Positions 1-5,095 of a stretch of DNA of 7,963 nucleotides are shown piece after piece (the stretch's first letter is position 1; each line of letters opens with the position of its first letter). This DNA is from Deltaproteobacteria bacterium (GTDB lineage Bacteria > Desulfobacterota > Desulfobaccia > Desulfobaccales > 0-14-0-80-60-11). The stretch spans positions 1 through 7,963 of the forward strand of contig JAFDHU010000128.1 of the NCBI GenBank assembly GCA_019308625.1, given 5' to 3'. Below the pieces are notes generated by a model. It ran no database searches. It saw only the letters and a list, made by a program, of their open reading frames with translations, and was not told the DNA's origin. A program made the position numbers and the translations under genes.

Positions 1-219
1 CAGCGCCCCGGCGTTCATCTGGCGGCCCCGTCCCCGGGCACAAGACAGCACCTGAACCCGGGGAAATCGGGCCGCCACCTCCGGGGTGCCGTCGGTGCTG
101 CCGCCGTCGGCCACCATGACTTCCACCTTTGGGTCCCGGGGAAGCCCGGCCAGCAACTCCTTCAGGTTCTCCCTTTCGTTCAGGGTGGGAATAATGATGG
201 ATATCAGGGGCTGTGCCAT
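1..219 (-). CDS. Glycosyltransferase family 2, TIGR04283-type (N-terminal fragment, cut by window edge)
   Basis: The minus strand reads from an ATG at 219 to the window edge, giving the first 73 residues of a GT2 protein. Visible motifs are the nucleotide-sugar binding start ISIIIPTLNERENL (residues 6–19), VADGGSTDGT (36–45, with the Asp expected to contact UDP/metal) and GRGRQMNAGA (63–72). The last motif, an Arg-rich stretch followed by QMNAGA, is characteristic of the subfamily called rSAM/selenodomain-associated transferase 2. Its divergent neighbour at 329 belongs to the partner family, which strengthens the call. Such enzymes are expected to be cytosolic glycosyl transferases, but the true acceptor is unknown for this subfamily. 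No clear Shine-Dalgarno precedes the ATG. The catalytic C-terminal half lies outside the window. Confidence 0.9.
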   Translation of the reverse strand, partial: MAQPLISIIIPTLNERENLKELLAGLPRDPKVEVMVADGGSTDGTPEVAARFPRVQVLSCARGRGRQMNAGAL

Positions 220-307
220 AGGCCGAGAGCGGGCCGTGCCCTTCCGGGCTCCTTCGGCGCCTGCGCTTTTGGTGTCTGCTCCGTGTATGTGAACCCTGTG
301 ATGCTTC

Positions 308-313
308 TAAAAT
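308..313 (+). promoter_or_regulatory. Possible -10 element (TAAAAT) for the DUF2064 gene
   Basis: TAAAAT matches the sigma70 -10 consensus at 5 of 6 positions and lies in the only AT-rich patch of the divergent intergenic gap 220–328. No acceptable -35 hexamer stands 16–18 bases upstream. A transcript from here would leave almost no leader before the ATG at 329 and would better suit a start at 359. Confidence 0.3.
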
Positions 314-328
314 AACTGTTATCGCCCG

Positions 329-1114
329 ATGGGCCAAAACAAACCCTGCGCGAAATTTATGACACCCTGCTCCGGCAAGTCCAACCCCGGCCAGTCCTGC
401 TCCCCGACGCCCGCCCGGGCCCTGCTCCTCATTTTTGCCAAGGAGCCGGTGCCGGGGCAAGTGAAAACGCGCCTTTCGCCCCCCTTATCCCCGGCCCAGG
501 CGGCGGAGCTTTACCGGTGTTTTCTGGCTGATGTCATGGAGGAGATGGCCAGACTTTCCGGAGTTGACCTGGCCGTGGCTCATGACCCGGCTCCGGCCCG
601 GGATTTCTTTGCCGCACTGGCACCCCCCGGAACCAGGTTGGTGCCCCAGGCCCGGGGCAACCTGGGGCGCCGCCTTAAGGAAGCCGTTGACTGGGGCTTT
701 TCCCTGGGCTACCCGGCGGTGCTGGTACGCAACAGCGACAGCCCTGATCTGCCCGGGGAGTTTGTCCGGGAAGGTGCGGAGGCCCTGCTGGCCGGCCGGG
801 CCGACGCGGTCCTGGGCCCCTGCCCGGACGGGGGCTACTATCTGGTGGGGTTAAGACAACCCTGCCCGGAACTCTTCCAGCAGGTGGCCTGGTCCACCCC
901 GGCGGTCCTGCAGCAGACCCTGGAACGGGCCGGGGAGGTGGGCCTCCAAGTCCACCTGCTGCCTCCCTGGCCGGATATAGACGATCTGGCCGGGCTGCGC
1001 CGCTTCGCCCGGCGGCCCCACTCCCCTCCTGCTGCCGGCTGGCGCTCCCACGCCTGGCTTGACGAGCATTTCTTCTCCCCGCTTCCGGAGTCTGCCGGGA
1101 CTGCTCCGGAATAA
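329..1114 (+). CDS. DUF2064 / TIGR04282-family GT-A glycosyltransferase-like protein
   Basis: This 261-residue protein has the GT-A nucleotidyl/glycosyl transferase fold signature of DUF2064. The motifs, in order, are LIFAKEPVPGQVKTRL (34–49), QARGNLGRRL (107–116), NSDSPDLP (135–142, the DxD-like acidic site), GPCPDGGYYLVGL (163–175), WSTP (188–191) and PDIDD (215–219, the family's D-x-D-T-x-x-D-L-like tail). Length is slightly above the usual ~200–230 because of a 30-residue N-terminal extension of low similarity. No good Shine-Dalgarno is seen before the ATG at 329 or the in-frame ATG at 359 (residue 11), so the start is uncertain and the later one is credible. It is transcribed away from the GT2 gene on the other strand, the usual partner of this family. 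Biochemical substrate is not established. Confidence 0.9.
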   Translation: MGQNKPCAKFMTPCSGKSNPGQSCSPTPARALLLIFAKEPVPGQVKTRLSPPLSPAQAAELYRCFLADVMEEMARLSGVDLAVAHDPAPARDFFAALAPPGTRLVPQARGNLGRRLKEAVDWGFSLGYPAVLVRNSDSPDLPGEFVREGAEALLAGRADAVLGPCPDGGYYLVGLRQPCPELFQQVAWSTPAVLQQTLERAGEVGLQVHLLPPWPDIDDLAGLRRFARRPHSPPAAGWRSHAWLDEHFFSPLPESAGTAPE

Positions 1115-1156
1115 TAAGACCTTCTCCGGCCCCAAAAACCACCGTACTGCGCCGCC

Positions 1157-1185
1157 TGCCGGGCCGGATTCCCAGGCGCCCGGCA
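1157..1185 (+). terminator. GC hairpin downstream of the DUF2064 gene, no U-tract
   Basis: TGCCGGGC (1157–1164) pairs perfectly with GCCCGGCA (1178–1185) around a 13-base loop, 43 bases after the stop codon. There is no following T-run, so intrinsic termination is unproven. It fits a pattern of U-less hairpins after the plus-strand genes of this window. Confidence 0.35.
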
Positions 1186-1291
1186 TCCGGCCATCCACCC
1201 TTCCGCCCCTTCCCGCGCCGGCGGCACCGCTGGCGGCTGCAGCAACGTCTGCAAAAAATCTGACTCGGGCGGAAAAAAGACAGAAAGGGGC

Positions 1292-1319
1292 TTAAAAATT
1301 CGTCAAGCTGTATTAGAAT
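1292..1319 (+). promoter_or_regulatory. Candidate sigma70 promoter for the CAP-domain gene
   Basis: A TAGAAT -10 element (1314–1319, 5/6) lies 16 bases after a weak -35 TTAAAA (1292–1297, 4/6) in an AT-rich island of otherwise GC-rich sequence. Transcription would begin near 1326, leaving a leader of about 54 bases before the TTG start. The assignment rests only on hexamer matches. Confidence 0.4.
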
Positions 1320-1379
1320 TATCTGCATGGACAATTCTTTCAGGTCCGCGACTCCCCGGCTCGGACGGGAGGGCGGCCC

Positions 1380-1928
1380 TTGAGGAGATTCCGCCGGGTA
1401 TGGCTTCTGCTCAGCCTGCTGGCCGCAGGGCTGCTTCTTTTGTCTCCGGCCGCGGGCCAGCGCATGAAGCGCTATCGCGACCGCCCGGAAGCCCACGGGC
1501 TGAAATACCTGAAAGACGTGGAGAAGGGGGTCCTTAAGCTGACCAACAAAATCCGTCGGCGCAACGGTCTGCCCGTTTTGACCAATGAGCGACGGCTGCG
1601 CCGCATCGCCCGGAACCATTCCAAAGACATGCTGGTCCGGGACTATTTCGGCCATGTCAATCCGGAAGGGGAGACTCCACAGGACCGCATCCTCCGTGAC
1701 TACCCCTATCCCCTGGAGGCTGTCGGGGAAAACATTTGGGGGGCTGAGGGTTCCGAGCCTCTGGAGACCGGGCTGCTGGCCCGCATCATTGTGGATACCT
1801 GGATGTCCAGCCCCGGGCACCGCCGGAACATCCTCAACCCTGACTTCACTGACATGGGCGTGGGGGTGGCGGCCTTCGGCAAGCGGATCCGCGCCACCCA
1901 GGTCTTTGGCCAGATAAAAAACCGCTAA
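1380..1928 (+). CDS. Secreted CAP/SCP-domain protein (YkwD-like)
   Basis: This 182-residue protein has a signal peptide: basic MRRFRRVW, a hydrophobic core to about residue 21 and a likely signal peptidase I site near SPAAG–Q (22–27). The rest is a bacterial CAP domain: helix LTNKIRRRNGLPVL (54–67), the first cavity His in RNHSKDM (78–84), FGHVNPEG (90–97), GENIW (116–120, cavity Glu117), WMSSPGHRRNIL (141–152, His147) and DMGVGVA (158–164). All expected cavity residues are present. The protein should be exported to the periplasm or cell surface; CAP proteins of this type have no single known reaction and are often linked to sporulation, envelope or stress. The start is a TTG, chosen because GGGAGGG (1367–1373) precedes it by six bases and no in-frame ATG gives a complete signal peptide. 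Confidence 0.9.
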   Translation: MRRFRRVWLLLSLLAAGLLLLSPAAGQRMKRYRDRPEAHGLKYLKDVEKGVLKLTNKIRRRNGLPVLTNERRLRRIARNHSKDMLVRDYFGHVNPEGETPQDRILRDYPYPLEAVGENIWGAEGSEPLETGLLARIIVDTWMSSPGHRRNILNPDFTDMGVGVAAFGKRIRATQVFGQIKNR

Positions 1929-1929
1929 A

Positions 1930-1951
1930 ACCGCCGGAACGCCGTTGCGGT
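1930..1951 (+). terminator. Small GC hairpin just after the CAP-domain gene
   Basis: ACCGC (1930–1934) pairs with GCGGT (1947–1951), and inside it CGG (1935–1937) pairs with CCG (1942–1944), closing an AACG loop; TT is bulged. It begins two bases after the stop. No T-run follows, so termination is only a guess. The rest of the gap up to 2100 shows no gene and no convincing promoter. Confidence 0.3.
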
Positions 1952-2097
1952 CAGACGGTGGCAAATTCCTGTCCGCCTCCGGGCTGGAGGAACCCGGCGA
2001 CAACCGGCATCATCCCGGCAAACACCGGCGCCGTTTGAACCCTCAACCAGACACGGCGCTGGCCTAGTTTTGAGAAACCCAATTTTTCTCTCTCAAT

Positions 2098-2105
2098 AAA
2101 GGAGG
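2098..2105 (+). promoter_or_regulatory. Strong Shine-Dalgarno of the gap pseudogene
   Basis: AAAGGAGG precedes a double start ATGATG. Spacing is three bases to the first ATG (2109) and six to the second (2112), so the second ATG, giving MANVAING, is the more likely start. Retention of a consensus site argues that the gene was functional until recently. Confidence 0.75.
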
Positions 2106-2108
2106 ATT

Positions 2109-3039
2109 ATGATGGCCAACGTAGCGATTAACGGCATGGGACGTATCGGCCGGGCCGCCCTCAAGATCATCATGGACCAGCCGGCTCTGGACTTGGTGGC
2201 GGTCAACGATCTGATGCCCCTGGACAATCTGGTGTATCTGCTCCGGTACGACACGGTGTACGGCCGGTATGAGAAAAAGGTGGAAGCCGACGGCGGCGAT
2301 CTGGTGATAGACGGCCAAAGGATCAAGTTCCTGAGCGAACGGGACCCCTCCCAGCTTCCCTGGAAGGACATGGGCGTGGAGGTGGTGTTTGAATGCACCG
2401 GCGTGTTCACCAATACCGAAGCGCTGAACAAGCACCTGCAGGCCGGGGCCAAATATGTGATTCTGTCAGCGCCTCCCAAGGATGCGCTGTGCACCATTGT
2501 GCACGGGGTGACCCAGCCTCCCGAGGGCCAGCAGGTGTTCTCCTGCGCCAGTTGCACCACCAACTGCATCGCTCCGGTCATTGAAATCCTGGGCCGTCGC
2601 ATCGGCATCAAGAAGGCCGTTATGACCACCATCCATGCCTACACCTCCACCCAGCTCATCCACCACCGGCGCGGCCAAGGCCACCACCGTCATCCTGCCG
2701 CAATACAAGGGCAAATTTGACGGCGTGGCCATCCGGGGACCGGTGCCCTGCGGCTCGGTGGCGGACATCGTCATGGTCATGGAGCGGAACACCACCGTGG
2801 AGGAGGTAAACAACATCCTCCGGGAGGAATCCCAGACACCCCGTTATAAAGAAGTGCTGGGCGTGGCCGAAGACCCGCTGGTGTCCTCCGACATCATCAA
2901 AGACCCCCGGGCCTCGGTGGTGGAGCTGTCCATGACCCAGGTGGTGGACGGCGACCTGGTCAAGGTCATGACCTGGTATGACAATGAATGGGGCTACACC
3001 AACCAGATGATCCGGGAAGCCGTGCGGCTGGTGAGCTAA
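2109..3039 (+). pseudogene. gap: Type I glyceraldehyde-3-phosphate dehydrogenase, broken by an internal deletion/frameshift
   Basis: GAPDH interconverts glyceraldehyde-3-phosphate and 1,3-bisphosphoglycerate in glycolysis. The first frame (from 2112) carries the Rossmann motif NGMGRIGR (7–14), VND (31–33), the nucleophile in SCTTNC (Cys148) and the catalytic His in TIHAYTSTQ (His175). After STQ, ending at 2654, similarity jumps straight to TGAAKATT in another frame beginning at 2665, then runs intact to WYDNEWGYTNQM and the stop at 3037. Family members have about 25 residues between those points (the D-GP…RRGRAAA…NIIP region, including the phosphate-binding Arg); here only 10 bases remain, so about 65 are missing. 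Adding 65 bases to 931 restores a 331-codon gene, the normal size. The first frame alone stops near 2720. There is no other lesion, so this is either a recent deletion or an assembly/sequencing error. Confidence 0.88.
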
Positions 3040-3056
3040 GCCTGTCTGGACCACCA

Positions 3057-3080
3057 GGGGGGCGGCAGCCCCCGCCCCCC
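3057..3080 (+). terminator. GC hairpin downstream of the gap pseudogene, no U-tract
   Basis: GGGGGGCGG (3057–3065) pairs perfectly with CCGCCCCCC (3072–3080) around a six-base loop, 17 bases after the gap stop codon. No T-run follows. Its CCAGGGG/GCCCC core resembles the hairpin after the ubiE gene. Confidence 0.45.
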
Positions 3081-3173
3081 GATGCACTTCCCCCGGCAGC
3101 GAGACCCCGACCTGCCGGCCCCGCCCCGTATCCTGAGACTACCCTTCTAAAAAGGTACGAACGGCACCCGGTC

Positions 3174-3914
3174 ATGATATTAGGCTGTTCTCCCACCCCC
3201 GCGCCCGGGTCAGACCCCAAGGCCCGCATGGTGGCACGCCACTTCAGCGCCATCGCCACCCGCTATGATCTGGCCAACGACGTCCTGAGCCTCGGCCTCC
3301 AGCGCCGCTGGAAGCGCACCGCCACGGCCCTCCTGGACCTGCGGCCGGGAGATCTGGTGCTGGACGTCTGCGGCGGCACCGCCGACCTGGCCCTCCTGGC
3401 AGCCCCCCGGGTGGCCCCGGACGGCTTGGCCCTGGTCTATGACTTCAACCCGAACATGCTGGCGGTGGGACGGGCCAAGGCCTTACGGCACCCCCACGGC
3501 AGAGAGGTGGCCTTCCTCCAGGGCGACGCCCAGGAAATGGCCCTGCGGGACAACTGCCTGGACGCGGCCATCGTGGGCTTCGGCCTCCGCAACCTGACCC
3601 GCCTTCAGCAGGGCCTTAAGGAAATGCACCGGGTCCTCAAACCCGGCGGCCGCCTGGTAATCCTGGAATTTTCCCAGCCCCCGGCCCGGTGGTTCCGCCT
3701 GCTCTACGACCTCTACTCCCATACCGTCATCCCCCTGGTGGGAAAAATCCTGGCTGGCTCCCGGGAGGCCTACACCTACCTCACCACCTCCATCCGCCAC
3801 TTCCCGACCCCGGAAGAACTCACCGCCACCCTGGAGGAAACCGGCTTCTCCCAGATAACCTGCCACCCCCTCACCCAAGGCATCGCCATGATTCATCGGG
3901 GGGTTAAGGGTTAG
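3174..3914 (+). CDS. ubiE: Demethylmenaquinone/ubiquinone C-methyltransferase UbiE/MenG
   Basis: This SAM-dependent enzyme C-methylates the quinone ring in the last steps of menaquinone (or ubiquinone) synthesis. From the ATG at 3174 it is 246 residues, the usual family size. Visible features are HFSAIATRYDLANDVLS (23–39, family N-terminal motif), VLDVCGGTADLAL (62–74, SAM motif I), YDFNPNMLAVG (89–99, motif II), GDAQEMALRDNCLDA (117–131), VGFGLRNL (134–141), EMHRVLKPGGRLVILEFSQP (150–169) and YTYLTTSIRHFP (200–211). The frame is open further upstream to 2988 but that part overlaps gap and lacks similarity. No good Shine-Dalgarno lies close to 3174 (AAAGG is ~18 bases away); the ATG at 3228 would also keep the whole domain. 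It sits alone, convergent with mogA. In an anaerobe the substrate would be demethylmenaquinone. Confidence 0.9.
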   Translation: MILGCSPTPAPGSDPKARMVARHFSAIATRYDLANDVLSLGLQRRWKRTATALLDLRPGDLVLDVCGGTADLALLAAPRVAPDGLALVYDFNPNMLAVGRAKALRHPHGREVAFLQGDAQEMALRDNCLDAAIVGFGLRNLTRLQQGLKEMHRVLKPGGRLVILEFSQPPARWFRLLYDLYSHTVIPLVGKILAGSREAYTYLTTSIRHFPTPEELTATLEETGFSQITCHPLTQGIAMIHRGVKG

Positions 3915-3916
3915 CT

Positions 3917-3956
3917 GGGGGAGGGGGCCAGGGGCCGCAAGCCCCTGCCCTCCCCT
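3917..3956. terminator. Hairpin between convergent ubiE and mogA, probably shared
   Basis: The inner stem CAGGGGC (3929–3935) / GCCCCTG (3941–3947) closes a CGCAA loop. The outer stem GGGGAGGG (3918–3925) / CCCTCCCC (3948–3955) adds eight pairs, with GGC bulged on the left arm. It lies three bases after the ubiE stop and about 20 from the mogA stop, a position fit for two-way termination. T-runs are poor on both sides (CAAAACTTTC to the right). Confidence 0.5.
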
Positions 3957-3974
3957 CAAAACTTTCGCACCATC

Positions 3975-4466
3975 TCAAGGCGCGCCACACTCGGCCTCGC
4001 TGCCCTTGAGCTTCTCCAGGGCGTGGGGCAGGGCCGGCAGCACGGCCTCCAGGCTCTCCCTGGCGCCCTTGGGGCTGCCGGGCAGATTGATAATCAGGGT
4101 GCCGCCCCTCAGCACCGCCACTCCCCGGGACAGCATGGCGCGGGGGGTGTGGGCCAGGCCGGCCGCCCGCATGGCCTCGGGGATTCCCGGCGCCAGGCGC
4201 TCGGCCACCGCCAGGGTGGCCTCCGGGGTGATATCCCGGGGGGTGAAGCCGGTGCCGCCGGTGGTGAGGATCAAGTCCAGCTTCTCCTCATCGCTCCAGG
4301 CCACCAGGGCTTCCACGATGGCCTCCTGCTCATCCGGCACCACCCGGATCTGCTTTACCTCAAACTGAGATGCGTCCAGCAGCCGGGCCAGCTCCGGGGC
4401 GCTGGTATCTTGTCGCTCCCCGGTGTGCCCCTTGTCACTGACCGTGAGAATCCCCACCCGGAACAT
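3975..4466 (-). CDS. mogA: Molybdopterin adenylyltransferase, MogA/MoaB family
   Basis: The enzyme activates molybdopterin by adenylylation before molybdenum insertion in cofactor biosynthesis. The 163-residue protein spans a full MoCF/MPT-binding domain: start MFRVGILTVSDKG (1–13), LILTTGGTGFTPRDITPEAT (65–84, the MPT/ATP site with TTGGTG and Asp78), AMLSRG (110–115) and INLPGSPKGA (126–135). Length matches single-domain MogA/MoaB. I chose the ATG at 4466 over a longer open frame to 4523 because homology begins with FRVGILTVSD and GAGGTG stands six bases upstream of the ATG. That start lies within the end of the MOSC gene, giving a 32-base overlap and probable translational coupling. The sequence does not separate MogA (transferase) from MoaB-type naming. 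Confidence 0.92.
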   Translation of the reverse strand: MFRVGILTVSDKGHTGERQDTSAPELARLLDASQFEVKQIRVVPDEQEAIVEALVAWSDEEKLDLILTTGGTGFTPRDITPEATLAVAERLAPGIPEAMRAAGLAHTPRAMLSRGVAVLRGGTLIINLPGSPKGARESLEAVLPALPHALEKLKGSEAECGAP

Positions 4467-4932
4467 GAAGCACCTCAATAGGGTCGCCGGGTCTGACCGG
4501 GCCCTCTTTGACCACCCGGGCAAAGATGCCCTCCCGGGGCATGATGCAGTCGCCTACCAGCTCCCGGATGGCGCAGCCCTGGTGGCAGGCCTTGCCGATC
4601 TGGGTGACCACCAGCTCGGCCCGAGCCCCGATTCTGAGACGGGTGCCCACTGGCAAGGCGGCCACCGCAATGCCTGAGGTGGTAATGTTTTCGGCGAAAT
4701 CGCCGGGTTTGACGTCCGCGCCCGCGGCCCGCATTTTCTCAATGCTTTCCAGGGCCAAAAGACTTACCTGGCGCTTGCCGCCTCCGGCGTGGGCATCACC
4801 CGCCAGGCCATGCTCCACCACCAGGCGGGCCTCCGGCACGTTGTGCTTGACCACGCCCTTGCGGTCGCTGACTGACACGGCCACTACCTGGCCGGACAGC
4901 GCGGTTTGGGATAGGTACGGCTTCACGGTCAC
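4435..4932 (-). CDS. MOSC-domain protein
   Basis: This is a 165-residue single-domain MOSC protein (molybdenum cofactor sulfurase C-terminal superfamily), thought to handle sulfur or bind molybdopterin. Visible are VVAVSVSDRKGVVKH (16–30), the HGLAGDAHAG core (41–50), GDFAENI (77–83), and the Cys-rich tail GKACHQGC (113–120) followed by GDCIMPREGIFARV (127–140) and RPGDPIEV (147–154). Cys116, Cys120 and Cys129 are the family's conserved cysteines. The start is GTG at 4932 (another GTG at 4926); no clear Shine-Dalgarno is visible, so the first few residues are uncertain. It is the first gene of a two-gene unit with mogA, which implies a role in molybdenum or tungsten cofactor maturation. The exact substrate is not known for this family. 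Confidence 0.9.
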   Translation of the reverse strand: MTVKPYLSQTALSGQVVAVSVSDRKGVVKHNVPEARLVVEHGLAGDAHAGGGKRQVSLLALESIEKMRAAGADVKPGDFAENITTSGIAVAALPVGTRLRIGARAELVVTQIGKACHQGCAIRELVGDCIMPREGIFARVVKEGPVRPGDPIEVLHVPGGDSHGQ

Positions 4933-4978
4933 TTAGGGGGCCGGCCTCAGCCTGCTCTTGGTTGGGAATTGATAAAAA

Positions 4979-4987
4979 ATTATAGCA
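4979..4987 (-). promoter_or_regulatory. Extended -10 promoter of the MOSC–mogA operon
   Basis: Read on the minus strand this is TGCTATAAT, a perfect extended -10 (TGn plus TATAAT). A -35 at normal spacing is poor, as is usual for extended -10 promoters. Transcription would start near 4972, leaving a leader of about 40 bases before the GTG at 4932. Confidence 0.7.
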
Positions 4988-5006
4988 CAGGGCCGCAGGA
5001 CCGGAA

Positions 5007-5044
5007 GAAAAAGTCGGCGGGCCTGGGATTGACGCCGCCGACTT
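5007..5044 (-). terminator. Rho-independent terminator of fusA
   Basis: A perfect 10-base stem, AAGTCGGCGG (5011–5020) with CCGCCGACTT (5035–5044), closes a 14-base loop. On the minus strand it is followed by a TTTTTCTT tract. It lies about 50 bases after the fusA stop codon and just before the MOSC promoter, so it insulates that operon from fusA read-through. Confidence 0.85.
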
Positions 5045-5095
5045 CCGCCTGCGTTGGGGTTAGGAAGTGGAGGCTTCAGGGCCTCCGGCTCCTGA

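Noticed and set aside
1327..1383. Short ORF of 18 codons overlapping the TTG start of the CAP gene (leader peptide?)
   Set aside because: It has no Shine-Dalgarno, no regulatory codon pattern, and would begin right at the predicted transcription start.
675..2003. Long open frame of over 400 codons on the minus strand
   Set aside because: It is antisense to the DUF2064 and CAP-domain genes, whose proteins are clearly recognisable. Its translation is low-complexity Pro/Arg/Gly-rich, as expected from GC-rich shadow frames.
2070..2096. TTGAGA…TCTCAA near the gap start, as a -35 or operator
   Set aside because: No -10 element fits at correct spacing without overlapping the Shine-Dalgarno, and the short arms are AT-simple, so chance is likely.
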